From Pollenia angustigena (lineage: Eukaryota > Arthropoda > Insecta > Diptera > Polleniidae): a stretch of DNA of 64,000 bases. The notes beneath the pieces were generated by a model, which saw only the letters and a program-made list of their open reading frames with translations, had not been told where the DNA came from and searched no databases. The DNA lies in contig OV884058.1 in assembly GCA_930367215.1 (NCBI GenBank), forward strand, positions 171,970,478 to 172,034,477, given 5' to 3'. Shown piece by piece: positions 12,241-24,114 of the stretch; the stretch's first letter is position 1, and the number at the start of each line of letters is the position of its first letter. The translations under genes and the position numbers were made by a program.

Positions 12241-14405
12241 CAGTACATTTCGTTTATAGTCACTACGCTTATAGTCACATTAGCGATATAGTCCATTTTA
12301 TCTGTTTATTTTGCCGCTATAAGTTAATTTAATATAAAATATTAAAATAATTAGTATTGTGGTTATTTTGTTAAACTATTTATGGTTTTTAATCCAAATT
12401 TTTAATATTTTTAATTAGGCTTAAGTTCATGAAATTTATTTTTATTAAATTATTTTTATGAAGAAAGGAATTTTACAACATGAAAATCAATTAAAATTGT
12501 TATTGATAATCTTTCATTCTTGACGTGGCTCGGGCTCGAACCCTGGCCGGCAGGTTACCATGACATGTTTCGATCGCAACCACTCGATCTCCTCAGATGG
12601 ATTTGCCGTCTTACACTCGCAGCCATCGACGACTGCTGACGTCACTAGTCAAACATCAATCCTTAAACCAAATTGTATTTTAACATTTGGTAGATCGAAA
12701 TTTGCTTTCCTGAATGATTATCCATTTTAATTGATTTTACATGTTTTTTCCTTTTACTTCTGTTTTTTCGTACTTTCGTCAAGAATTTTTCTTGAAGTCC
12801 AAGTACATTTTTTTTTTGTTTTTTCACTTTGTCTTTCTCTTTTCCGTTGACCTTTTTCAGCACAACTTGAAGGACAAATGTACACATAGAGCTCGTGCCT
12901 TAGCTTTAACAATAATTAGTATTGTGGTTATTTTGTTAAACTATTTATGGTTTTTAATCCAAATTTTTAATATTTTTAATTAGGCTTAAGTTCATGAAAT
13001 TTAATTTTTATTAAATTATTTTTATGAAGAAAGGAATTTTACAACATGAAAATCAATTAAAATTGTTATTGATAATCTTTCATTCTTGACGTGGCTCGGG
13101 CTCGAACCCTGGCCGGCATTAACTTTATAGTTCATTTAGCGATATAAGCACATTTGCCATATATGCCATCTATCAACAGTCATCAAAGGGAAAAGTAAAG
13201 CAAATTAATGGCGTTATAGTCGCATTAGCAACATTTACTAAGTTCATTTTAGTTTTCGAATCAAAAATCCATCCAAAGAAAGAATGAATTAAATCATTTA
13301 ATTCTTGTCATCAACTCTTTACTCGTAAAAAATTAGTTTTTGCCGGTGGTATCAGCTGTAAAATATCTTGTTATTATTTTATCTATTTTTTGTACAGTAT
13401 GCAACTCTGTTGTAAAACCATAAGCCTACTGTGGGTGTAATTTATATGAATTTTTTATTTCCTTTATTCACATAACTTGATTATATTCGAATTCGGTTAT
13501 ATGCGTCATAGTGGCATATATGTGAATTAGCCTTATAGTCACATTAGCGATATAATTCACGTTATGGTTGCAACTAAAGGATGTGACTATAAGCGAAAAG
13601 TACTGCAAAATGATTATATCGAGGGTTATTTTTCAAATAGTGCTATCAGCAAAATCACAATTTTACAGGAGAGTGAAAAAATTGATTTTTTCGATAACTC
13701 TAAGAGTATTAACTAAACTTTATTTTGCAATGTTATTAAAAAACAACGTCTTAATCATACATATGTTAATTTTTTTCTTAATTCCAGATATTCGCGCTTA
13801 TATGTCTGATAGCACTACAGTACTTTTCGCTTATAGTCACATCCTTTAGTTGCAACCATAACGTGGACTATATCGCTAATGTGACTATAAGGCTAATTCA
13901 CATATATGCCACTATGACGCATATAACCGAATTCGTATATAATCAAGTTATGTGAATAAATGAAATAAAAAATTCATATAAATTATACCGACATTAGGCT
14001 TATGGTTTTACAACAGAGTTGCATACAATATAAAAAATAGTTAAAATAATAACGGCATATTTCATAACTGATACCAACGGCAAAAACTAATTTTTTACGA
14101 GTAGAGAGTTGATGACAAAAATTAAATGATTTAATTCATTCTTTCTTTGGATGGATTTTTGATTCGAAAACTAAAAAGAACTTAGTAAATTTTGCTAATG
14201 TGACTATAACGCCATTAATTTGCTTTACTTATCCCTTTGATGACTGTTGATAGATGGCATATATGGCAAATGTGCTTATATCGCTAAATGGACTATAAAG
14301 TTAATATTTTATATTAAATTAACTTATAGCTGCAAAATAAACAGATTAAATGGACTATATCGCTAATGTGACTATAAGCGTAGTGACTATAAACGAAAAG
14401 TACTG
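12241..14405. mobile_element. Large foldback element, CAGT ends, TA target (pogo/Tc1-type)
   Basis: The left end cagtacatttcgtttatagt and its inverse at 14386-14405 are each flanked by TA (12239-12240, 14406-14407). The two arms, about 590 bases each once a 775-bp insertion in the left arm is discounted, run almost to the centre around a loop at about 13600-13815. The arms hold repeated words such as cttatagtcacattagcgat. CAGT termini and TA duplication are typical of pogo/Tc1-mariner elements, and very long arms are typical of foldback elements. No transposase frame is seen. Confidence 0.7.
12343..13117 (-). repeat. tRNA-like repeat, dimer with truncated first unit, inserted in foldback arm
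   Basis: On the minus strand a full unit of about 562 bases is preceded head-to-tail by a partial unit that begins inside the tRNA-like region (gccggccagggttcgagccc). The word gggttcgagcccgagcc fits a pol III B box, and gagatcgagtggttgcgatc fits an A box of the serine/leucine tRNA type. The intact right arm of the host foldback shows the empty site. The insertion is flanked by attaa on both sides, a 5-bp target duplication. A dimer with a truncated 5' unit suggests retroposition. Confidence 0.6.
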
Positions 14406-15776
14406 TATTTACAAATTAAAATTTTATCGATTTGAACATTGAAATAAGCAGATAGCACTATTTGAATAAAAATGAAAATGAGCTGTAATGAAAACTATTT
14501 GAGACTTTAGCTTAAGTTACACGAATTTAAAGAAACGCGTAATCATGTTAACAGAACTCGAAGTTAAGTTAAAATTTTACACTAGCGTTAATTGAAAATC
14601 AATAAATAATTAAGCTTGTTCCATTTCAAATTATCATAAAAATAATGATATTCTTGAAGAATAGCAGACTTCAATGCTTTGGAAATGCATCCGTTTGCTT
14701 AGTTGAAATGAACGTGGGGCAGATTGTAAGAGTTTCGCTTCTATTTATATGATCGCTGCACAGTGTGGGAAATTTGGAAAAAAATGGAAATAGTTCTATA
14801 TTTTATAAACGGCTGGTCCGATTGGAATGCAGTTTTAGTGACAATTAAAAAGTTGTAGTCGTATTTAAGTCTTGGATTTGAGCTCTTTAGACTTAGCGGA
14901 AGAGGTGCTATAGGTTCCCAAATTAGGACATCTCGGGTATAACAAAAACTAAAACGATTCTTAGTTCTTAAATTTAGCTGGATGCTAAAAATAATTTTTA
15001 AGTGAAATGCGCTTGCCGAGTTCTTCATAGTTCTTCAGTTTATCATAATTTGTTTGAAATATTTTTGTCAATTATCAACAAGATTTTGTTTGTCGTGCTT
15101 TATATCCAATTTTTATTTTTGATAAAAACACTGAAATTTACTCTTGATGGGATAAGCTATTCCTATACGCATTTCACTGGTTGCCTAGACCAGATCATCA
15201 GGAAACTTCATCCAAAGATTTAAGAGAAACTAAAGATATTATACAAATAAATTCGCTTAACAGTTTTATGTGTATAATATGTATCATGTAAATTTTGGCC
15301 ATGACTTCGTCTGAGGTGGTCCTTTCGGACGATCCAATTTTGGGCGACTCGCTCGAGTTTGTATGAGCCGATATGTTCATAATAATTGTGACATATGAAT
15401 ACTAAGACCCGTGCTTGGTAGCCATTATATTTTAAAAAAAATACTAATTTTTAGGAATTTTCGGCTGTTTTCTGGGAAATGTGGGACTCGTTGTTTAAGT
15501 TTAATAAAATTTTGAGCTGGTTTGTGTTAAGCATTAAAAAATGTATTTATTTGTAGATATCCATTAAATAATATTAGCTAACAAAGATTTTATTGCATAA
15601 ATTAAAAATTACAAAAACGCATAAGCAAATTTTTTGCAGTTATTTTGCAAAATTTCTGCAACGAATTTTAACATTATATTAGTTTATGAAATCTAGACAC
15701 AATTCCCAACCCTTTGATGTATAATATGTCTACTTTGTAATAACCATTTTTATCATTTTATTATATAAAGAAATAT
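14406..15776. other. Spacer with one copy of the conserved core segment
   Basis: No gene. The conserved core segment (plus orientation) lies at about 15083-15262 and reads gggataagctattcctatac, then ttcactggttgcctagacca and gatcatcaggaaac. The word gatagcactatttga at 14450 recurs at 13630 and 17710. Confidence 0.5.
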
Positions 15777-17518
15777 GTGGCCGTATGGAAAAACTAGATA
15801 ACTCCATTTTTTGAAAACACGAGAAAAACATATTTAAAGTTTTAAACATATTTCGCTAATTATTTCATATGAATTTATGTTATTATGCATGCGCATTAAA
15901 CAAAACATTATTTTAGATTCAGTTAAAGATTTCTCGTACCTTTAAACTGATTTTTGGACATTAAAACCGAAAATCAATGTCACTTATTTTTTTTTTTTTT
16001 TTTTTTTTTCAAAAAATGGAGTTATCTTGTTTTTCCGAAAAAAATTTTTTTTCTTAAATTATATTAGTATTTTACGGAATTAATGCAACTTAAGTAATGA
16101 TTTGTGGAAAAACATTAACTCTTTGACTCAACACGTTAATTTACCCGTTTTTTTTTAAGAACAAATGGAGTTATCCAGTTTTTACAAAAAATATTTTTTC
16201 TCTTTATGCTTATACATCAAAAAATAAGCTGAGTTTTTGTCTGTTTTTAGGCATAAACATAATTAAAGGGTTTACCCTTCTTAAATTTAAGAAATGGATT
16301 GGCCAGTTTTAAGGACGATGATTAACGTTATAATCGGTTTAACATAGGTTGAACCTGAAAAAGAGCTATTGACTTTGTGGTTAATTTTATTTTAATACAT
16401 ATTAAAATTTTAAGCAAAAGGTGTTCCGTTAAATTTTTATACTAAACTTGGTAATAAGATCGTTTTTAGCTTTTTAGTTTAAAAACAATGTCTTACGCTT
16501 CTACTTTGTTTTTTATGTTTTTGATAAAAATAAACGTAATAGTTACACGTGCGTGCAAAAAATATAAAAATCAACACAAGAAAATTAACAATGCGACCGA
16601 CTAACATAAACTTTGATCTAGACCTTGACCTCATGCAAATACAGACTAAGTTGGAGGAAATTATTCCACAAGGCAGCACGGAAAAAAATAAAAAGAAGCA
16701 AAACGTGAACGAGCAATCGGACAAAGAACTCGTAAATTTAGAAATAAATACTTCAGAAAACAAACTGAAAAAGCTCAAGAGAAGTTTTATTGATGAACAT
16801 TTAACATTAAGAAGATCGTCAAGGTTGCAGAAAAAAATAATTTCGTAAAGTGTAAAAAATATGAATACGTTCTTAGATTAATTTAAAAATAAAGATATTT
16901 ACAACCAGGCTCACAATGTCGATAAGAACATTTCTTTCGCATATTTATATTTAAAACAATTATAGAAAACTTAAATTCTTTTTGTTTTCAATATAAATTT
17001 ACGAAAGAAACAAATAAAAATAAGTATGTTAAAACAGAAACAAACAAAAACACACAGAAACAAATAAAAATAAGAATGTTAAAACCTTTTTCAAAATTGC
17101 TGTACCACATAGGGTACGGTAGATCTATATGGGCTAAAAACTATTACTCGAAAAGATAAATATATTCTTTGAATTCTCTAGAGTTGCAATTTTTAGGCTC
17201 AACATTTTGACCCGAATTTGTTCTATATCTCTCTTTGTCTCTTAGTTTTCGAGACAACGCAGTTAAAAACTTCTAATTTTTCTGTTTTCTAAGAGACTAT
17301 GGAGTTAACTTGTTTTTTAAAAAAATTCATGGAGTTATCTAGTTTTTACATAAAAATTGATATTTATCTGATTTGTGTTTTTCAAATAACTACTTAATGA
17401 GAAACTATATCAAAATTTCAATCTGACAGAGTGATAGTAAAAAAAACTCGCTTTCTATTTTTGGTGTTATCTTAATTTTCGCAAAAAGTGGAGTTAACTA
17501 GTTTTTCCATACGGCCAC
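15777..17518. mobile_element. Unclassified 1.74-kb DNA transposon with 8-bp target duplication
   Basis: The ends gtggccgtatggaaaaacta and the inverse tagtttttccatacggccac match perfectly over 20 bases. The similarity continues inward for about 10 more (taactcca). The flanks are agaaatat at 15769-15776 and agaaatat at 17519-17526, a perfect 8-bp target duplication. Variants of ggagttatctagtttttac recur inside (near 16017, 16165, 17292 and 17332), like subterminal binding sites. The GTGGCC end is not the C/TAG start usual for hAT, and it does not match P-element ends that I know. A Mutator- or Merlin-like origin is possible. The element holds one small ORF (16591-16848). Confidence 0.75.
16591..16848 (+). 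CDS. 85-residue charged protein inside the unclassified transposon, unknown function
   Basis: An ATG at 16591 opens an 85-codon frame ending in taa. The upstream gtg at 16549 would extend it, but ATG is the likelier start in a eukaryote. The N-terminal part is acidic/hydrophobic (NFDLDLDLMQIQTKLEEIIP). The middle is rich in Lys, Glu and Asn, and the end is basic (LRRSSRLQKKIIS). It could form a helix with charge periodicity. I see no DDE catalytic residues and no zinc finger. TATA-like tataaaa lies about 30 bases upstream of the ATG, and aataaa lies about 40 bases after the stop, so a tiny transcription unit is conceivable. It is the only frame of its size in the element and may be a transposase exon remnant, a captured exon or chance. 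I do not recognise it. Confidence 0.3.
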   Translation: MRPTNINFDLDLDLMQIQTKLEEIIPQGSTEKNKKKQNVNEQSDKELVNLEINTSENKLKKLKRSFIDEHLTLRRSSRLQKKIIS

Positions 17519-17526
17519 AGAAATAT

Positions 17527-18320
17527 TTTTTATGTAGATAGCACTTTTTTACAAAGAAAAAAAACGTGTGTGCTAGATAGCACAAATAATATTTATGAAA
17601 AAAGAAACGTTTTGGGAAAAAAAATTTTTTTTTTAAATTTAAATGACAGATGACCCTTCAGTTAGGGAACTCGTTTCTATTAAAAAAAAAACACATTTTT
17701 GTAAAATTGCAAATAGCACTATTTGAAAAATAACCCTCGATATGGATTACTAAAAATTAATAAGATGTTGTTTGTCGTGCTTAATTCCAAAATTTCATTT
17801 TTGATAAATACACTGAAATTTATTGTTGAAGGATTAGCTAGTTTCTATGCGAATTTCACTGGTTGTTTAAGCCCAGATCATCAGGAAACATTTTCCCATA
17901 AACAAACTTCAAAGTGAATGAGAATTGCAAACACTCGAAAAGTCTTTTTTGCAACGATATCAAAGCTTAAACAAAATACCAACAATAAACAGTGAGTTTA
18001 TCTTTTTCTTACATTCGAAAAAGTTCAAATTGTGAATTTTTTTTTTTCAACAAATGATATTTTTAATTTTAAATAGGAATAGCTTATTCCATCAACAATG
18101 AATTTCAGTGTTTTTATTAAGAATAAAAATTGGGAATTAAGCACGAATAACAAAATCTTTAAAAAAAAAACATGATGAAAAAATTTTGCCGTTTTAAACA
18201 ATGTGTTAATTGATTTAATTAAATATAGCTCAGGTCTTGACAATTCCCAACAACAAATCTACAAGTTTAAATTCTTTTTTTTAAACAAAAAAATTAATAA
18301 AGATTTTTTGCTATTTAATT
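17527..18320. other. Spacer carrying two copies of the conserved core, opposite orientation
   Basis: A plus copy of the core segment lies at about 17763-17930 and a minus copy at about 18060-18165. Just before the plus copy, atagcactatttgaaaaata (17712) repeats a word found in the loop of the 12241-14405 foldback. No gene is seen. Confidence 0.5.
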
Positions 18321-19213
18321 AATTTTTTATATTTTTGATTAGACTTAAGTTCATGAAATTTAATTTTTCATTAAATTATTTTTATGAAGAAAGGAATTTT
18401 ACAACATGAAAAATAATTAAAATTGTTATTGATAATCTTTCATTCTTGACGTGGCTGGGGCTTGAACCCCGGCCGGCAGGTTACCATGACATGTTTCGAT
18501 TGCAACCACTCAATCTCCTCAGATGGATTTGCCGTCTTACACTCGCAGCCATCGACGACTGCTGACATCAATAGTCAAACATCAATCCTTAAACCAAAAA
18601 AAAAAAAAATTTGGATTAAAACCCATAAAGAGTTCAACAAAATAACCACAATACTAATTATTGTTAAAGCTAAGGCACGAGCTCTATGTGTACATTTGTC
18701 CTTCAAGTTGTGCTGAAAAAGACAAAATGAAAAAACAAAAAAAAAAAAAACAAAAATGTACTTGGACTTCAAGAAAAATTCTTGACAAAAGTACGAAAAA
18801 ACAGAAGTAAGGAAAAAACATGTAAAATCAATTAAAATGGATAATCATTCAGGAAAGCAAATTTCGATCTACCAAATGTTAGAATACAATTTGGTTTAAG
18901 GGTTGATGTTTGGCTATTGACGTCAGCATTCGTCGATGGCTGCGAGTGTAAGACGGCAAATCCATCTGAGGAGATTGAGTGGTTACAATCGAAACATCTC
19001 ATGGTAACCTGCCGGCCGGGGTTCAAGCCCCAGCCATGTCAAGAATGAAAGATTATCAATAACAATTTTAATTAATTTTCATGTTGTAAAATTCCTTTCT
19101 TCATAAAAATAATTTAATGAAAAATTAAATTTCATGCACTTAAGCCTAATTAAAAATATTAAAAATTGGGATTAAAACCCATAAAGAGTTCAACAAAATA
19201 ACCACAATACTAA
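18321..19213. repeat. tRNA-like repeat, head-to-head pair
   Basis: 18321-18597 is a minus-strand partial unit. 18603-19213 is a plus-strand copy that starts with the last 50 bases of one unit and continues with a full unit. Both carry the tRNA-like block. On the plus strand, gattgagtggttacaatcg (about 18974) fits an A box and ggggttcaagcccc (about 19018) a B box. The copy ends in accacaatactaatt like the others. The inverted layout differs from the direct dimer at 12343-13117. Confidence 0.65.
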
Positions 19214-19591
19214 TTATTTAATTAATATTTAAATTAAAAAATTTATTTCAAACCAACTAAAATGTTAATTAAATTTAAATTATATTTTAAATTTTCTTGC
19301 AACAAACAAAAATAATTGATTCAATTATCACATTAATTAAATTTAAATATGTACCTTTTAAACAAATTTTTTAATTGATAAAAAAAAACTACTGATAATT
19401 TTTTCTGTGTTTCTCCAATTTCAAAAATATAACTTTTTAAAAACGCGTTTTTTAAAGAAACCATTTTGTCTATAACCTTTAAAAAACATGAAAAATACTA
19501 TATTGAATGCGAAAAACGGACATGAATTAGAATTTTTGATAGCAAAATGTGTGTAAAGGTAAACTTTAAAGCAACGCTTGTTTCCCCTAAG

Positions 19592-20213
19592 CAGGGCTGT
19601 CAGATATGGCGATTTCTCGAAAAACGTGGCGATTTTGAAACGTGTTTGGCGATGGGATTTTCCATTTTTTTGGCGATTTCTGATATAACTGGCGATTTAC
19701 TTGGCTATTTTTACCATTTTTATTATTTCAGCTATTTTTTTTAAACAATTTGTAATTGTTTGTTATCATTACTCATTTAAAAAAAACTGGCAATTTTTTC
19801 ACATGATTTTTGCTTTGTTATCATTTGAAGTGAATTTTATGACAGAATATATATTTAATTCTAATAGTATGAATGCAGGTCAAAACATCAGTAATGAAAT
19901 CGATGAGGTTGTAGTGTCTGATCTTATAAACTTGTGTACTTAATTTTAGTTTTTTTTAACTGAATATTATATGATCTCCATTTAAGTTATTAAAAAAAAA
20001 CAGCAACAAAACAAAATATTCTTTCGGCGACTTTTTTTTATTTTTTTTCAGTTTTGGCGATTTTTGACTGAAATATTATACTAGCTTTTTTTGTATGTAA
20101 AATCAAATTAAAAAAAAAAAAATAAAAATATTACAAAAACTGAACAAAATTGACATTTGGCGATTTCTGACATTCGGTTTGGCGATTGAGCTCAAAAACA
20201 TCTGACAACCCTG
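19592..20213. mobile_element. 622-bp hAT-type element with TGGCGATTT subterminal repeats
   Basis: The ends cagggctgtcagat and atctgacaaccctg are inverted with one mismatch. The flanks are cccctaag (19584-19591) and tccctaag (20214-20221), an 8-bp duplication with one change. The word tggcgatt(t) occurs about nine times, clustered within 120 bases of each end. CAGGG ends, an 8-bp duplication and subterminal repeats together identify hAT. The interior (19827-19920) is shared with 32643-32752. No full transposase remains. Confidence 0.85.
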
Positions 20214-20499
20214 TCCCTAAGTCATAATGAAAACTGCACTGAGCTAAATTTTGAGTTAAAGATGTTAACCGAAGTGTTTGATTGAAGAACTATTCGCAGT
20301 GTTGTCAGATTAGAAAAGCATTTTGGAAATTCAACTAAGGTAAAAAGGAATAACAACTTTATAATAGCATTGAGTCATATGGCATATAATAGATGGATGT
20401 TTTTTCGATTGTTTGTCCCTAATAAGTTAATTGTTGTCTGTTGAGCGGTCTTTTGATACCAGGTTTTGCAGCTCATTAGACAAAATATAAATCTGATGG

Positions 20500-21367
20500 C
20501 ACTGAAAGAAAAATGCTCCATATATTTAATGAATCGTTTTCATAAAAAAAATTTTCCTTGGGTAAATGAAAATTATCATTGTCTAAATGGAATTTCATAG
20601 TTTTAATGAAGCATTTTCGTTAAAATCGCTTCATTGGATTTCGTAATTACGTTAAAAATTTTCATTGGATATACGAAAACTTAAGTTTGTCCAAGTTAAA
20701 CAAAAAATTTTAATTGGGAACATAAAAAACAATATACAAACATAACTATATTCATAAATGAATACAAAATTATAGTTCCCTTAAAAAAAGTTTAATTGTT
20801 AATTAAAAAATGTAAGATTTAATAATTTGATACATCTAATGTAATATGTATGCCATTAAATTTATGAAATCAAAAAAATCAAAAAATTTTTTTATAAAAG
20901 CAAATTTTGCCTTCATAAATTTAAATTTTCATTATGACAATAAAAATGTCATTATAGTAATGAAACAAAAACTTTTAATCAACGTTGTTATTGTTATTAT
21001 GGACAGTTTAATCTCATATTTACGCTCTTAATTGAGTAAAAAACATAGTTTTTTATCCAAAAACTACACTGCCTAGTCTATCAGCATCGAGGTTGCGCGA
21101 TCGATTCCTGCCAGAGACAGAAAAAAAATAAAAAAAATAAAAAAAAAAATAAAATAAGAAAAAAATTAAAAAATAATTTTTTTGCTTTATTGAAAGTATT
21201 CATCCAATGAATAATATTCATAGATCTAATGTAATGTTCCATCAAATCCTATTAATGAAACAGGTTTCATTGATCCAACGAAGCGCTGCATAGGTTCCTT
21301 TTTAATGCAATTTTTCATGGGATTAATGTCAAAATTCATTGGTATTGCGAAGAAAATTCTTTCAGTG
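20500..21367. mobile_element. MITE with CACTGAAAGAA ends, containing a pol III-type box
   Basis: The ends cactgaaagaa and ttctttcagtg are inverted. The left 400 bases recur almost unchanged at 32112-32513, which confirms the family. The interior holds words such as attttcattggat and gaaaattttcatt that repeat in both orientations. The block 21005-21175 is also found, inverted, at 32958-33190. No target duplication is evident. Confidence 0.7.
21065..21175 (+). repeat. tRNA-like SINE head with A-rich tail
   Basis: tagtctatcagcatcgag is A-box-like and gcgatcgattcctgcc is B-box-like. They are followed by an A-rich tail of the aaaaaaaataaa type. The better-preserved copy at 33066-33133 (minus) reads ctagctggtagtgagcaccg and gatcgaatcccgcc, close to a tRNA. 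The shared sequence extends upstream to 21005, so the unit is longer than the tRNA part. Confidence 0.5.
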
Positions 21368-24114
21368 CATACCAAATACAGAATGTCAGTATCTTAGTTG
21401 GATTTAAGTCCGATTCGGACTTTTTTTAAATTATTAGTTTATTAATTATTAATTTTTCATCTCAGCGCCACTAGGGCATTTTTGAGACAAGTTGGCTTTG
21501 GATTGCAGTCCTTATTCCCAGTCCAAGACCGATCATTTAAATCCATAAATTATTACTTCCAAAATGTATAATTAGCCTTTGACGGCTCTTAATTACTCTG
21601 TATGTACTTAGTACCTAATTAACTTTCTATTAAATAACTCTGAAAGCTTGAAATCTGAAATCTTTATCAAAAAATTTACCTAATTCTTTATGTTATTTTT
21701 AAACGTTGTTTACCTTTAACATCGAAACCTTCATCTTTGATGCCCACCAAGTGATTCAGATTTGTAAATTTGATTATATTTTTTAAGGGCATAATTAAAT
21801 ATTTTGGTTATATTATCTACAAGACTTAACATAAACATGAGATTCCCTCTTTTTGCATTGAATTCTGTGTTAATTAAGCACAAACTCGAGATTTCTTTTT
21901 TGGTGTGCATTTTTATTATTTTATTGTGTTATTGATTAAACGTCTACGTCAATTTATTGCAAAAAATACATACAACTGCAAACTATTCATAATTATCTTG
22001 ACATTCTATTTAGTGTAATGACAGAGATCTCGTGTACATTCATCTCTTTAAATAGATCGTAATTAATTTTTATAAACTCCTTCTTCAAAAAAATATACAA
22101 GGTTAACAATTATTTTGTTTTTGTCATTTAATCTTTTGCAATAAGATTTATTAAAGTTCTGTGGAAATTTCATAAAACAAAACAACAAATAAAAATTTCG
22201 TTATGATGTTTTCTGCACTAAACATTTAGTCAATGTATCGTTCAAAAAAGCGGAAAGATCGATTCAACATTAAAAACAAAAAAATCGATTTCTTCCCCTA
22301 TTCAATTTTAAAATGCAACTTAAAGTTGCGAGTAGTGCATTTCTTAAATTGATTTGTGCAATTAATTGGAAAAACAAAATCACTTAACAAAAAAAAAAAA
22401 AACCAAAAGGCAAAAAAAATACAAACACACACACAATACGGCCAACAAATTCCTGATTGAACTGAAAATATTTCGAAAATTTATTTATAATGTTTAAAAA
22501 AATAAACAAAAGCTGAAAATTCATACCACTCACGGCTTGAAAGACACAATGAAATACTCGCGAGTACTACAATTTGCCCCAGCAAGAAAACAACATAAGT
22601 CAGTGTCTGTCTGTCCGTAGTTTAACAGAGTTTAGTGTAAAAGTATAAACTGAAAAAAAACAACATCATAATGTTGTTGTTTTACAACATTAAGATCACA
22701 CAATACTCAACTTTATTTCAGTTACTGCATGTTGTTGTCTGGTAAAAAGTTTTTTACATTAAAACGAATGTTCATGTTGCAAATATAGCAGCAGTTGCAA
22801 GTAGTTTGGTTTAGTTTCTTAAGCTGTACTCACTCACCAAAGTTTGTTAGTTAAAAATTTGTGTTTGTTGCACTTATTTAACATTATGACCGAATTCAAT
22901 ACGCAAAATGGACCATTGTTATGGTTTTACCAAAGATGGTAACTTTGAAATTAAAAATAATCAAGTTTTATACAATTTTCATTAAATAAAGATTCGACTA
23001 TTTACTGAAATTAGATATTTGCCTGTTTTTGATCATATACCGAAAAAAAAAATGGTTTCGGTTGGTCACAGGAAACTAAGAGTTGTATAAATCTCTCCCG
23101 CTTTTCCAGAAATTCAATGCAGGATTTCCAGGACATTTATTTTTAAGTAGATATAAAGAAGATTTAGTAAAACTTGGTTTCTGTACTTCTTTATTCAAAT
23201 AAAAAGTACAACTATTTATGCACACAGAAAAAAGACAAAATTTAATTTCAATTAAGAAATTTGTGATATTAATTAAAAAATTAATACAATTTGCACCTGC
23301 TAAAGCTGTTATGATACTTGCTACTTTTTGTATTTTTTCTATATTGGAGAACAGTGCAAATATATTTGCATAGAAAAACTGACTGAGTGTAAAGAGTATG
23401 ATTATATCATAAAAAATCTTGAAATGTCAAACAAATGTACATGTGTTATCGATAAATAATCTAAGACTGTCAAAAAAATATAAAAATTTTTAACTTAAAA
23501 TTGACATTTCCAGATTAATTGTTAGCACTGTTGCCAATTTTTTTTAGTTTTTGATCGAAAGTAGCGGTTTTAACTTTTTTTTTGCGATTTTGACGGGTTT
23601 TTGTGGGAAAAAAACGTGGGCAGCATTGTTTGTTTTGTTTACATTTTATTTTGAAACAATAAAATTTAATGCAAATAATGTAAGATATTACGAATTACAT
23701 CGGGGTATATTCTTTAATTGAATATTTATGACTTGAAGTCCCATATGGGCAAATCCCAGAAACAGTCCACCAACCAAAAATTTTTCAAATGAATTTTTTT
23801 TAACGGAATATAAGACTAGATGTTTAATTTCATTTTTATATTAAAAAATATGTATTTCAATGATCGTTAATTCAATAATTTTTACCAAATCCTACCCCAC
23901 TGCTGATTTCTTAATAAAATACCTGAATTTAGCATTATTTTAGGTGATTTTTGTGCTTAAAATAGCACTTTCAGCAAACTTATCAAAATATAAATTTCGT
24001 TAAAAAAAAAGTTGATATTCATTAGTTAAGAAATTATTTTAAGAAATGCAATTCATAAAAATATAATTTGTTTTGTTAAAATAAATAAAATATAATAATA
24101 AAATACTACTGGAA
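21368..24114. other. Long AT-rich spacer without a recognisable gene
   Basis: I see no gene, no paired inverted ends and no coding-like composition over 2.7 kb. A cacacagaaaaaa word at 23222 resembles the MITE ends but lacks a partner. This may be host intron or intergenic DNA. Confidence 0.5.

Noticed and set aside
12663..12887. A 74-codon lysine-rich minus-strand frame inside the tRNA-like repeat
   Set aside because: The sister copy at 18700-18900 breaks the frame soon after the start, so it is not conserved.
15002..17917. Frames at 15002-15223 and 17723-17917 with a similar peptide (LFVVL then FLI.TLKF)
   Set aside because: The similarity is explained by the repeated DNA core; the other copies do not keep the frame.
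19005..19045. A tRNA gene suggested by B-box-like words
   Set aside because: Acceptor and anticodon stems cannot be drawn; the same block recurs in several repeat copies.
23222..23290. A MITE starting at cacacagaaaaaa
   Set aside because: No inverted partner found within a few kb.
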